Assembly (NCBI GenBank): GCA_017443405.1
Contig: JAFRXS010000039.1
Span: 1 to 36,905 of the forward strand
Direction: 5' to 3'
From: Clostridia bacterium
GTDB lineage: Bacteria; Bacillota; Clostridia; Oscillospirales; Acutalibacteraceae
Length of the DNA: 36,905 bases
Shown one piece after another: positions 24,362-32,990 of this stretch. The position numbers and the translations under genes are program-made. Positions within the stretch are counted from its first letter, which is position 1. Each line of letters starts with the position of its first letter. The notes under the pieces are model-generated. The model worked only from the letters and a program-made list of their open reading frames with translations. It was not told the origin of the DNA and did no database searches.

Positions 24362-25309
24362 ATGCCTACTGATCGCGCGCCGAAACTCAAGGGTTTCGGT
24401 GTGAACGGGGTGCGCACTCGTCTTTGCAGTGTCATCCTGTCGGCGGTACTGGGACTGTCAGTAATGGTATTCCCGGTAGAAGCCGAACGAAACAGTAAGC
24501 CGGAAGACACAGCGCCTGAAAGCGCGGCGGAAGCGACGGAAGTCCTTTCGTCCGTAATCAGCGCCGAAGACGACGCGGACATTTTGGGAGACTTGTCCGT
24601 GACCCGCTCGGCGGACAGCGCTCCGGCATTAAAGAATGATCTAAAAGGAAACGGCAGCGAGGCTCACGCCAAGGACATCAGCGCATTTATATCCGGACTC
24701 AAGGATATGCTGACGGCCATGCTGAGCTCTCTTTCTGAAGTAGGGTATGCTTCGGTTGTCAAGGATAGCGCGGTTGACAGCGTTGACCCCGCGTCGTCCG
24801 AAGACTTAAGGGAGACCGAAACTGCTTTGGGGGTCACGCCTCCGACTACTGCTGCCGCCAACGCTGAACAGAATACCACGAAACCCGCTGGAGAGGAAAC
24901 CACATCATCCGTCCGAATCGAAAAACCGTATGTTCTCGCTCAGACCGTCGAGGCTATGTCCGAAAAGGCCGTGCCCGACGATCTGTATCTCGATGAAAAC
25001 GGTATTCCGGTCGGATATACCAAGAAATTTACCGGAAAGGCAACAGCCTACTCGGGATACGGTCTGACTTCGACCGGCAGGACCACAATGCAGGGGTCCG
25101 TCGCGGTCAACCCGAAGATAATCCCGTACGGCACAAAGATGTGGATAGTTTCCGATGACGGCCGTTACGTCTACGGATACAGCGTCGCCGAGGATACAGG
25201 CGGTTTCATCTATTGGAACAACGCGCCTATCGCCGATCTTTTCATGTACTCGGAGGACGAGTGCAACGAATTCGGCAGACGCAACGTTACCATATATATC
25301 CTGCCGTAA
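24362..25309 (+). CDS. Secreted 3D-domain protein (putative cell-wall lytic enzyme)
   Basis: The 315-residue protein begins with a signal peptide: basic residues to 20, a hydrophobic stretch at 21-38 and a likely cut after VEA at 41. A long Ala/Glu/Ser/Thr-rich spacer (about 42-215) follows. The C-terminal 96 residues form a 3D domain, a double-psi barrel related to MltA lytic transglycosylases. Landmarks are GKATAYSG, VAVNPKIIPYGTKMWI, VAEDTGG (Asp278), IADLF (Asp292) and FGRRNV. The first of the three name-giving aspartates is Asn250. It probably acts on peptidoglycan outside the cell. It is transcribed alone, from a consensus promoter to a strong terminator. Confidence 0.87.
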   Translation: MPTDRAPKLKGFGVNGVRTRLCSVILSAVLGLSVMVFPVEAERNSKPEDTAPESAAEATEVLSSVISAEDDADILGDLSVTRSADSAPALKNDLKGNGSEAHAKDISAFISGLKDMLTAMLSSLSEVGYASVVKDSAVDSVDPASSEDLRETETALGVTPPTTAAANAEQNTTKPAGEETTSSVRIEKPYVLAQTVEAMSEKAVPDDLYLDENGIPVGYTKKFTGKATAYSGYGLTSTGRTTMQGSVAVNPKIIPYGTKMWIVSDDGRYVYGYSVAEDTGGFIYWNNAPIADLFMYSEDECNEFGRRNVTIYILP

Positions 25310-25315
25310 CAGGCG

Positions 25316-25343
25316 GACCGGATCCTCGCGATCCGGTCTTTTT
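25316..25343 (+). terminator. Rho-independent terminator of the 3D-domain gene
   Basis: GACCGGATC (25316-25324) pairs perfectly with GATCCGGTC (25330-25338) around a five-base loop and is followed by TTTTT. Confidence 0.92.
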
Positions 25344-25358
25344 CTTCTTTGTTATATG

Positions 25359-25391
25359 AAAACTGCGTCCGGATCAGCCGGGCGCAGTTTC
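25359..25391 (-). terminator. Probable terminator of the epimerase/isomerase pair
   Basis: A 13-bp stem (25360-25372 with 25378-25390) has one imperfect pair and a five-base loop. On the minus strand it is followed by TTTTC. It lies 26 bases after the isomerase stop, in the gap between convergent genes, and might act on both strands. Confidence 0.6.
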
Positions 25392-25416
25392 AGTATTTGA
25401 ACGGTTATCCGTGATA

Positions 25417-26895
25417 TCAGAAGCTGAAGGGATTCTCGGAGGGATAGAGGACGCCCGCGGGTCTGTTGTAGCTGATATCGTCGACGCCGAGGTACTTGCA
25501 GACCTCGAAGAACACGCCGGCGCAGCGGTCGAACATGACCGCGGTGTGATGCGGATAGTGCTTTTCGACAAGCACGTGACGGTAGAATCTTCCCATTTCG
25601 GGAACGGCGACCGTGCCGATGGAGCCGAAGCTGCGGCAGTTCACGTCGAGGAATTCACCTTCAGCGGCGTAGGCGGAAAGCTTTGCGTCACCGCTCGACT
25701 GGAGCCTGTATATCGTCGCGGGCGAAGCCTTGATATTTCCGTTGAGCGTGCCTCTGGTTATATCCGGTTCGGGTCTGTCGGGCTCGAGCTGACGCTTCAT
25801 GATGAGCTGATAGCTCAGATGCGGGTCGCTGAGGCAGGCGGAGCAGGTGTTGCCGCAGTGGAAGCCCATGAACATCTCGTCAATCTTATAGTCGTATCTG
25901 CCCGCGATATCCTCGCTGTAGAGATACTCGGGAACGGTGTTGTTGATGTCGAGCAGGGTAGTCGGCTTGCCGCTGATGGCGGTGCCAATATACTCGCTGA
26001 GCGCGCCGTAGATATCCGTTTCGCAGGCGGCGGGTATGCCGGAAGCGGCGAGGCGTGAGTTGACGTAGCAGGGCACCATCTTGAACTGAGTCTGGAACGC
26101 CGGCCAGCATTTCGCGGCGACGGCGGCGTACTCGTATGCCCCCAGATGATCTCTTATCCAGTCGCGTACGGTGAGCTCGTACTGCGCGAGTCTCGGCAGT
26201 ATCCCCGCATAGGGATTGTTGTTGCCGAGTTCCTCCGCCATCTCAGCGGCAAGCGCGGGTATGCGCTCGTCGTTCTCGTGCTCGTTCATCGCGACGAGCA
26301 GGTCGAGTTCGGAGTTTTCCTCGATTGCGACGCCGAGGTCGTAAAGCGGCTTTATCGGCGCGTTGCAGGCGAGGAAGTCCTGCGGACGCGGTCCGAAAGA
26401 GAATATCTTGAGCTTCGACAGACCTATGAGCGCCCTTGCGACAGGTATGAACTTCCCGATCTCTTTTGCAAGCTGTTTCGCCGTGCCGACGGGGCGCTCG
26501 GGTATATACGCGCGCTTATTCCTCAGACCGAGATTGTACGAGCAGTTGAGCAGACCGCAGTAGGCGTCGCCTCTGCCGTCGATAAGGTCTCCGTCGCCTT
26601 CCGCCGCGGCGATAAACATCACGGGACCGTCGAACCAGTCAGCGAGCAGCGTTTCGGGCGTTTCCGGTCCGAAATTCCCGAGGTAGACGATAAGGGCGTT
26701 TACGCCGTTTACAATGACGTCGTCGTACGCTTTTTTCGCGTCGACTTCGTTTTCGACCGTTATCGGGCATTCATAGCCTACCGCGTCGCCCGCCGCTTCT
26801 TTGATTGCGGCACGTCTTCTTTCGGAAAGCTGCCTGGGGAAGCAGTCCCTCGATACGGCGATAAGTCCTGTTTTGACGGTTGGGATATTGTTCAT
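25417..26895 (-). CDS. L-fucose/L-arabinose isomerase-family protein
   Basis: The 492-residue protein matches the size and fold pattern of L-fucose isomerase-like aldose-ketose isomerases. The predicted manganese ligands are Glu292 in GIPAACETDIYGA and Asp316 in LLDINNT, with a His-rich segment YPHHT near the C terminus for the third. MGFHCGNTC (His346) is another conserved-looking site. A close relative group includes enzymes for L-fucose, D-arabinose and sulfoquinovose, so I do not name a substrate. The ribosome binding site AAGGAGGA is strong. It lies 41 bases after the epimerase gene, and the two probably act in sequence on one sugar. Confidence 0.82.
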   Translation of the reverse strand: MNNIPTVKTGLIAVSRDCFPRQLSERRRAAIKEAAGDAVGYECPITVENEVDAKKAYDDVIVNGVNALIVYLGNFGPETPETLLADWFDGPVMFIAAAEGDGDLIDGRGDAYCGLLNCSYNLGLRNKRAYIPERPVGTAKQLAKEIGKFIPVARALIGLSKLKIFSFGPRPQDFLACNAPIKPLYDLGVAIEENSELDLLVAMNEHENDERIPALAAEMAEELGNNNPYAGILPRLAQYELTVRDWIRDHLGAYEYAAVAAKCWPAFQTQFKMVPCYVNSRLAASGIPAACETDIYGALSEYIGTAISGKPTTLLDINNTVPEYLYSEDIAGRYDYKIDEMFMGFHCGNTCSACLSDPHLSYQLIMKRQLEPDRPEPDITRGTLNGNIKASPATIYRLQSSGDAKLSAYAAEGEFLDVNCRSFGSIGTVAVPEMGRFYRHVLVEKHYPHHTAVMFDRCAGVFFEVCKYLGVDDISYNRPAGVLYPSENPFSF

Positions 26896-26936
26896 GAGGT
26901 CCTCCTTGATATCTGTTCGGTATTATCTGTCGATCC

Positions 26937-27725
26937 TTATCTGTTTTTGATGGCTGCGAGCGCGGGCGCGGCTATCTTGTCGAAATCGTCCTGCATCGAC
27001 GCTTCTATGGAGCATCTGAGGCAGCCCGCTTCTTCCATCGCGTTTACGAACGCCGCGTAGTCGTATTCGTCGGCGCTCAGAGGGTAGATACGCTTGTTTT
27101 TCCCGTCCCCTATGGGGTTCGAGATATGAGCGTGTCTGATCCAGCCTTTGCAGTCTGTGATATTCGAAATATCGTCGCCGCCTTCGACCATGTGGAACAG
27201 ATCGCCCAGACCCGCGACGTTGGCTCTGCCGGTCGCCGCGGCTACCATGACGCCTTCTTTTACCGTATTTATGATGCTGCATTCAGCTTTTCTCAGCGGT
27301 TCGAGAACGATGACGCAGCCGTATTCTTCGGCTATCGGCGCCGCGGTATCTCTGATGAAATCCACGATCTGCACGAAGGCTTCACCGTAAGTCTGTCCGT
27401 CTCTGACGGCTCTCGCTCCTCCGGAACCGAACACTACGGTCTTCATACCGAGTTCGGCAGCGCGGGAAAATCCTTTTTTGAGATACTCCCGAAGAGCCGG
27501 CAGGTCTACGTTCCTGCCCGTTACCGGAAGCTCTCCCATAATGAAGCAGTTGGCGGATTCCATTTTGATGCCGTACTCTTTGTTCGCCGCGAGCATTTTC
27601 TCGTATACGTCTTCTTCCGCGAGATAGAGTGCCGAAAAAGACCCCTCGTAGTAGTCGTAGCCGACTTGCGCCGCGGTCCTTATTTTTGCGATGTCGCCGA
27701 TGCCTGTACAAACTCCGAATTTCAT
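26937..27725 (-). CDS. Sugar 3-epimerase-like TIM-barrel protein
   Basis: The 262-residue protein resembles D-tagatose/D-psicose 3-epimerases and hydroxypyruvate isomerases. The four metal ligands of that family are in the expected order: Glu142 in IVLEPL, Asp175 in GLGDLFHM, His200 in RHAHISNP and Glu241 in CSIEASM. The whole protein is one TIM barrel with no signal peptide, so it acts in the cytoplasm. AAGGAG lies a few bases before the ATG. It is the promoter-proximal gene of a two-gene unit with the fucose-isomerase-like enzyme. The related gene at 5443-6225 is a separate, more distant member. Confidence 0.83.
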   Translation of the reverse strand: MKFGVCTGIGDIAKIRTAAQVGYDYYEGSFSALYLAEEDVYEKMLAANKEYGIKMESANCFIMGELPVTGRNVDLPALREYLKKGFSRAAELGMKTVVFGSGGARAVRDGQTYGEAFVQIVDFIRDTAAPIAEEYGCVIVLEPLRKAECSIINTVKEGVMVAAATGRANVAGLGDLFHMVEGGDDISNITDCKGWIRHAHISNPIGDGKNKRIYPLSADEYDYAAFVNAMEEAGCLRCSIEASMQDDFDKIAAPALAAIKNR

Positions 27726-27746
27726 ATCCGGCTCCTTTACTGAATA

Positions 27747-27752
27747 TTTATA
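27747..27752 (-). promoter_or_regulatory. Possible -10 box of the epimerase/isomerase unit
   Basis: TATAAA on the minus strand lies about 20 bases before the start codon. No good -35 box is found at 16-18 bases, and the direct repeats at 27758-27786 occupy that place, so an activator-dependent promoter is possible. Confidence 0.35.
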
Positions 27753-27757
27753 TCACT

Positions 27758-27786
27758 TTATAAAACGTTCGGCTTATAATACGTTC
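27758..27786 (-). repeat. Two 13-bp direct repeats with 16-bp period upstream of the epimerase gene
   Basis: On the minus strand GAACGTATTATAA (27774-27786) and GAACGTTTTATAA (27758-27770) differ at one base. They run from the recN stop codon to just before the possible -10 box. This looks like a tandem binding site for a sugar-responsive regulator; the regulator is not in the window. Confidence 0.55.
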
Positions 27787-29455
27787 AGCCGCGCTTTGCC
27801 GCGTTTATCATTTCTTCCGCGGTCTTTAACGCTGCGGGGGTGATATTGAGTCCTGCGATCAGTCTCGCCGTTTCCTTTACGCGTTCATCACCGTCAAGAA
27901 CTTCGGCCTTCGCGGAGGTTCTGCCGTTTTCGTCGGATTTGCTGATATAAAAGTGTCTGTCAGCCGCGGATGCTATCTGCGCCAGATGCGTGACGCAAAG
28001 CACCTGCCTTTCGCGGGCTATATCGCCCATTTTAAGGGCTATTTTGCCCGCTGCCCGACCGCTCACGCCTGTGTCTATCTCATCGAATATCAGCGTGCCG
28101 ATATCGTCGTCCGCAGCGAGAACGCTCTTTATCGCGAGCATTATCCTCGACAGCTCGCCTCCGGAGGCTATTTTCGCGAGCGGAGCGGGCTCCTGTCCTT
28201 TGTTGGCGGAGATGAAAAACTCCATATCGTCTATGCCTCTCGGCGTGAGGGCGGTAGCGGTACGCCGTACCGAGAATTCCACGCCGGGCATCTCAAGGTA
28301 CTCGAGCGTCGACCTTATCCGTTCCGAAAAGACTTTAGCGGCAGCCCGGCGCTTTTCGGAGAGCTCTCTCGCCCTGTGTCTGGCTTCGTCGAGCGCGGGC
28401 TTGAACTTTGCGTTGAGTTCCTCAAGCAGCTCGTCCGCGTGATCTATCTTTTCAAGCTCGTCCTTCGCTTTTTTAAGGTAATCGAGGACCGCTTCCTCCG
28501 AGCCGCCGTATTTCTTTTCGAGCGAGCGGATCAGACTTATGCGGTCTTCGATCTCGTCAAGCTCCTCCGGGGAGAACGATACTCTGTCGCGCAGGGACTT
28601 AACGGTCTCTGTCTGATCAAGCAGGTCGTAATAGATATCGTTCAGTGACGAAAGGACGTCCTTCAGCTCCGGTATCACGTCCTCGTCGCCGGTAAGGGAG
28701 TCGATCGCCTTACGGAGCATGTCGACCGCGGAACCTGCGTCGCTGCCGTCAAGAGCGTCGGATGCTTCGGTCAGGTCGTCGGACAGCTTTTCGGAGTTTA
28801 CGCAGATGTCTCTTTTTGTCGTGAGCGAATCGTATTCACCGGGGGCTATGTTCGCCTGTTCTATCTCGTCCGCGGCGAAACGCAGCATATCGACTCTTCT
28901 GAGCCTTTCTGCTTCGCCGGAAGACAGCTCGTCAATCCTTGCGGTCAGCTCCGTCACGGTCCTGTATGCTTCTCTGTACGCCGAATATTCGGCGGCGTCG
29001 TCCGCCACCGCGTCGATATAGTCGACGTGGCGCTCGGGAGAAAGAAGGTTCGCGCTGTCGTTCTGTCCGTGGATATTCACGAGAGCCGTTCCTATCTGTT
29101 TGAGGACCGAAACGCTGACCGCGCAGCCGTTCACGCGGCATTTGCTTCTTCCGTCCGCGGTAACGCTGCGGGATATGACAAGACAGCCGTCCTCGTCCGG
29201 CGCGACGCCCGCTGCTTCCGAGATCCTTACCACTGACGGACTGAGGTCGGTAAATACCGCGGTGACTTCAGCCGAAGCGCAGCCCGTTCGGACCGTCTCT
29301 TTCGGCGCTCTGCCTCCGGTGATGAGATTGATCGCGTCGATGATTATAGACTTGCCCGCGCCGGTCTCGCCGGTAAGACAATTAAAGCCGTCCGAAAATT
29401 CCAGCGTCAGCCTGTCGATTATCGCGATGTTCTCGATATGAAGTTCCTGAAGCAT
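27785..29455 (-). CDS. recN: DNA repair protein RecN
   Basis: The 556-residue protein is an SMC-like ATPase of normal length. Walker A GETGAGKS is at 29-36, the Q-loop region NIHGQND follows, and a central coiled-coil rich in Glu/Lys/Arg spans about 160-390. The C-terminal ABC signature SGGELSR, Walker B LIFDEIDTG and the H-loop VTHLAQIA complete the head. RecN gathers DNA ends at double-strand breaks. It is the last gene of the long minus-strand operon. Its start lies one base from the nadK stop, with no argR in between. Confidence 0.97.
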   Translation of the reverse strand: MLQELHIENIAIIDRLTLEFSDGFNCLTGETGAGKSIIIDAINLITGGRAPKETVRTGCASAEVTAVFTDLSPSVVRISEAAGVAPDEDGCLVISRSVTADGRSKCRVNGCAVSVSVLKQIGTALVNIHGQNDSANLLSPERHVDYIDAVADDAAEYSAYREAYRTVTELTARIDELSSGEAERLRRVDMLRFAADEIEQANIAPGEYDSLTTKRDICVNSEKLSDDLTEASDALDGSDAGSAVDMLRKAIDSLTGDEDVIPELKDVLSSLNDIYYDLLDQTETVKSLRDRVSFSPEELDEIEDRISLIRSLEKKYGGSEEAVLDYLKKAKDELEKIDHADELLEELNAKFKPALDEARHRARELSEKRRAAAKVFSERIRSTLEYLEMPGVEFSVRRTATALTPRGIDDMEFFISANKGQEPAPLAKIASGGELSRIMLAIKSVLAADDDIGTLIFDEIDTGVSGRAAGKIALKMGDIARERQVLCVTHLAQIASAADRHFYISKSDENGRTSAKAEVLDGDERVKETARLIAGLNITPAALKTAEEMINAAKRG

Positions 29456-29456
29456 T

Positions 29457-30308
29457 TTACGTTTTGATTTTTTCTTTAAGAACGTCCCAGAACCTTGTGT
29501 TTTTGATCCTTATAAAGTCTGCGGTCATATCCGCGGTCGTTATCTTCGCGCAGCGCTTGCCCGACAGTTCGATCGCCGGCTCGCCGTCGCAGGAGTAGCA
29601 CGCCTGCTGCCGCACATCCGGCGCGCACTGCACTATGAGCCTGTTTTCCTTGCCGAAAATGACGGAACGGCAGGAAAGCGAGTGCGGGCAGATGGGCGTC
29701 AGCATGATGCTTTCGAGCGTCGGCTGCACTATCGGACCGCCCGCGGCGAGCGAATACGCCGTCGAGCCCGTCGGGGTTGAGAATATCACACCGTCGGCGC
29801 GGTAGCGGTCGATAAATGAATTCTCGCAGTAAACGTCAAGCTCGGTCAGCTTTATCTCGCTTCCGCGCGCGAAAACGACGTCGTTCAGGCAAAGATCGGT
29901 CCTTATCAGGTCGTGATCCTCATAGAGCCCGACCTTGAGCATCATCCTGCGGTCGAGTGAGTAGTTGCCCTCCGTCAGCTTGTGCAGGTACTGCAGCTCG
30001 TTCGCTTCAAGTCCCGCCATGAACGCCATGTTTCCGGCGTTGACTCCCAGAACGGGTTTTCTTTGCGGCGCGGCGGCCTTCGCCGCGCGGATTATCGAGC
30101 CGTCGCCGCCCACGGCGATGACAAAGTCGCATTCCCTTATCGCGTCGGTCATTTCCGCGCAGTCGACGCGGCTGCTGTCGAATCTGTCCGCGACGGCGGG
30201 GTCCACCAGCACGGCGACTCCGAGTTTGTTGAGCTCCTTAATAATGCCTACGCTCGTCGGGTAAGCGTTCTTTCTTGTCAGATTCGGCATCAGAGCAACG
30301 GTCTTCAT
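29457..30308 (-). CDS. nadK: NAD kinase
   Basis: The 283-residue protein phosphorylates NAD to NADP. It has the GGDG motif at 67-70, the GVNAGNMAFM segment (usually GINxGxLGFL), LNDVVF, and the NAD-binding DGVIFSTPTGSTAYSLAAGGP block. The C-terminal half shows the beta-rich domain. It is cytoplasmic. The start overlaps the tlyA stop by four bases and the stop sits one base before recN, which fits a tightly coupled operon. Confidence 0.96.
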   Translation of the reverse strand: MKTVALMPNLTRKNAYPTSVGIIKELNKLGVAVLVDPAVADRFDSSRVDCAEMTDAIRECDFVIAVGGDGSIIRAAKAAAPQRKPVLGVNAGNMAFMAGLEANELQYLHKLTEGNYSLDRRMMLKVGLYEDHDLIRTDLCLNDVVFARGSEIKLTELDVYCENSFIDRYRADGVIFSTPTGSTAYSLAAGGPIVQPTLESIMLTPICPHSLSCRSVIFGKENRLIVQCAPDVRQQACYSCDGEPAIELSGKRCAKITTADMTADFIRIKNTRFWDVLKEKIKT

Positions 30309-31132
30309 TGTTTGTCAAGCTCCTTGTGAGATCGGTTGACCGTAGTTTCGGCAAGTATTTCAAGGTCTTCATCGGTCAACGTATGCCCGTCGGTATCTCC
30401 GTCGGGCTTTTTTAAATGTATCAGATACTCTATGTTTCCTTCGGGGCCTTTGATGGGCGAGTAGTCGAGCCCGAGAATGGCGAAACCCGTATCCTTCGCG
30501 TAAGACGCGGCTTTCAGGATAACTTCCTTATGCGTACCGGGATCGCGCACGACGCCGTTTTTGCCGACCTTGTCTTTGCCGGCTTCGAACTGAGGTTTTA
30601 TCAGTGCGACGACCTCGCCTCCGGGAGCGAGCATCTCGAACGCTTTCGGAAGAACGAGTGAAAGGGAGATGAAAGACGTGTCTATACTGGCGAAATCTAT
30701 CGGAGAATCAAGGAGGGAAACGTCGAAATAGCGTATATTCGTCCTTTCGAAATTCGTTACTCTCGGGTCCGAGCGCAGCTTCCATGCAAGCTGACCGTAG
30801 CCGACGTCGATGCAACAGACTTTTGCGGCTCCGTTTTGGAGCATACAGTCCGTAAAACCGCCGGTGGAAGCGCCTATATCGGCGCAGGAAAGACCGGACA
30901 GATCAAGCCCGAAGGAGCTTACGGCTTTCTTTAATTTGTGCCCGCCGCGGCTGACGAATTCCTGACCGCCCCGGACGGTTATCTCCGCGGATTCGGGGAC
31001 CGTGTCGCCGGCTTTCGCGGCTTTCATCCCATTGATATATACGAGCCCCTCCATGATGAGAGCTTTCGCTTTTTCCCGGCTGTCGGCAAATCCGTTTTCA
31101 GCCAGATAAACGTCAAGTCTGGTTCCCTTCAA
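30305..31132 (-). CDS. tlyA: TlyA-family rRNA 2'-O-methyltransferase
   Basis: The 275-residue protein has an N-terminal S4 RNA-binding domain (about 1-60) and an FtsJ-like SAM domain. The SAM site is DIGASTGGFTD, and the catalytic-region residues include KPQFEAG. TlyA enzymes methylate ribose in 16S and/or 23S rRNA and affect capreomycin sensitivity. The C-terminal 25 residues are a charged extension. It overlaps dxs by 20 bases at its start and nadK by four at its end. Confidence 0.94.
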   Translation of the reverse strand: MKGTRLDVYLAENGFADSREKAKALIMEGLVYINGMKAAKAGDTVPESAEITVRGGQEFVSRGGHKLKKAVSSFGLDLSGLSCADIGASTGGFTDCMLQNGAAKVCCIDVGYGQLAWKLRSDPRVTNFERTNIRYFDVSLLDSPIDFASIDTSFISLSLVLPKAFEMLAPGGEVVALIKPQFEAGKDKVGKNGVVRDPGTHKEVILKAASYAKDTGFAILGLDYSPIKGPEGNIEYLIHLKKPDGDTDGHTLTDEDLEILAETTVNRSHKELDKQ

Positions 31133-32990
31133 TACCGAGCTCCCGTAAAACAGTCTGCTTTATGGATGCGGCGTCGAGTCCGTAGCGCGCGAGCAGCGCG
31201 CCGACGCCTGCGTGTTCGACGAACTTGTCCTCTATAGCGATCAGGCGGTAAACTCCCGTAAAGCCGGCTTCCGTTATCGCCTCGAGCAGAAGCTCGCCGA
31301 CGCCGCCGGATTTCTCGCCTTCCTCAAAGAAAATAATCTTCTTTTTGGTCTTGAGTACGTCGATAAGTCCTTCGTCTATCGGCTTTATGCGCGTCATCCT
31401 GACTGCCAGAACGCCGCGTCCGTATTCTTTTTTTATCTCCCGCGCCGCGTAAGCCGCGAAACAGAACGTTCTGCCGTAAGTTACGACGGCAGTATCAGTA
31501 TCCTCTCCGTAGAGATCGAAAAACTCGCCGGTCGTTTGGAAATCCTCGGGAGGCGTCACCTCTGCGCCCGCGGGATAGCGTATGGCGGTCACTCCGCTGT
31601 CCTTGTACAACGCGCGGTAAAGGCAGTGCCTCAGGTCCTCAAAGCTCGAGGGGGAGTATACCGTTATATCGGGAACGGTGTTCAGGAACGGAACGTCGAG
31701 AAGTCCGTGATGCGTTTCTCCGTCCGGTCCGACGAAACCCGCGTGATCTATCGCCAGAACGATCTTAAGCCCCTGCAGGGCTCCGTCGTGTACTATCTGA
31801 TCGTACGCTCTCTGAAGGAAGGTGGAGTATACGGCGAACACCGGCAGCATGCCGCCCTTGGCAAGTCCCGAACAGAAAGTGACCGCATGTTCTTCGGCTA
31901 TGCCGACGTCATAGAACCTGTCGGGAAAATCGTCGTGGAACCTTGTGAGCCCCGTGCCGATCGCCATAGCCGCGGTGACGGCGCATATCCTTTTGTCTTT
32001 TTCGGCGGCGTCGCGGAGGAAATCGCCGAATTCCTGCGAATAGGTCTTCGCACTTATGATCGGCTCGCCGGTCATGATGTTGAATTTGGAGATGCCGTGG
32101 AATTTTCCCGGGTCGCTCTCCGCGTACTGATAACCCTTGCCCTTGACCGTGTTGACGTGCAGGATAATCGGATAATTAGCTGATTTCGCGCCGCTGAGCG
32201 CCGTGCAGAGCTGCTTTATGTTGTGACCGTCTATCGGGCCAACGTATCTGAATCCGAAGTCCTCGAAGATATTGCTCCCGTAGATGGCGTTCTTTATGGT
32301 CGTTTTCAGGTGGAAGATGCCTCTTGACAGCCTTACGCCGATAAGCGGTATTTTGTTGAGCAGGTTCTCCGTACGCGCCTTCATCCTGAAATACGAGGGG
32401 CTTGAGCGTATGACGGCAAAGTATCTGGCGAGAGAGCCGACGTTGGGAGATATCGACATCTCGTTGTTGTTCAGTATCGTTATGAGCCTTGTGCGGGAAC
32501 GCCCTGCGTTGTTCATCGCCTCATAGACCATTCCACCCGTGAAAGCTCCGTCTCCGACGACAGCGACGGCGTAATTCTTGTTCTTTTTTAATTTGTTCGC
32601 CTGCGCTATGCCGAGAGCGGCGGACATTGCCGTGCTGCTGTGACCGGAAAGGAAAACGTCGTGCGGGCTCTCGTCGGGGCGAGTGAATCCCGACAGCCCG
32701 CCGTCTGTCCTTATCGTGCCGAAGTCTTCGTACCTTCCCGTGAGCAGCTTGTGGACGTAGGACTGATGCCCGACGTCCCAGACTATGCTGTCCTTCGGAG
32801 AGTCGAAGACCTTGTGTATCGCGATCGTCAGTTCAACAACGCCGAGATTGGACGCGAGGTGACCGCCGTTTTCAGACACGGTACTTATAAGTACCCCGCG
32901 TATCTCCTCGGCGAGGATATCAAGCTCGGGGTAGGTGAGTTTTTTCAGGTCGGAAGGGGAATGGATCGTAGGCAGATATTTCAGTTCCAT
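31113..32990 (-). CDS. dxs: 1-deoxy-D-xylulose-5-phosphate synthase
   Basis: The 625-residue thiamine-diphosphate enzyme makes DXP, the first intermediate of the MEP isoprenoid pathway, from pyruvate and glyceraldehyde 3-phosphate. Landmarks are DVGHQSYVHKLLTGR, the ThDP site GDGAFTGGMVYEAMNNAG, the GIAEEHAVTF segment with the catalytic Glu, and a C-terminal transketolase domain. It overlaps ispA by one base and tlyA by 20. The neighbouring ispA uses later pathway products, a classic pairing. Confidence 0.97.
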   Translation of the reverse strand: MELKYLPTIHSPSDLKKLTYPELDILAEEIRGVLISTVSENGGHLASNLGVVELTIAIHKVFDSPKDSIVWDVGHQSYVHKLLTGRYEDFGTIRTDGGLSGFTRPDESPHDVFLSGHSSTAMSAALGIAQANKLKKNKNYAVAVVGDGAFTGGMVYEAMNNAGRSRTRLITILNNNEMSISPNVGSLARYFAVIRSSPSYFRMKARTENLLNKIPLIGVRLSRGIFHLKTTIKNAIYGSNIFEDFGFRYVGPIDGHNIKQLCTALSGAKSANYPIILHVNTVKGKGYQYAESDPGKFHGISKFNIMTGEPIISAKTYSQEFGDFLRDAAEKDKRICAVTAAMAIGTGLTRFHDDFPDRFYDVGIAEEHAVTFCSGLAKGGMLPVFAVYSTFLQRAYDQIVHDGALQGLKIVLAIDHAGFVGPDGETHHGLLDVPFLNTVPDITVYSPSSFEDLRHCLYRALYKDSGVTAIRYPAGAEVTPPEDFQTTGEFFDLYGEDTDTAVVTYGRTFCFAAYAAREIKKEYGRGVLAVRMTRIKPIDEGLIDVLKTKKKIIFFEEGEKSGGVGELLLEAITEAGFTGVYRLIAIEDKFVEHAGVGALLARYGLDAASIKQTVLRELGIEGNQT

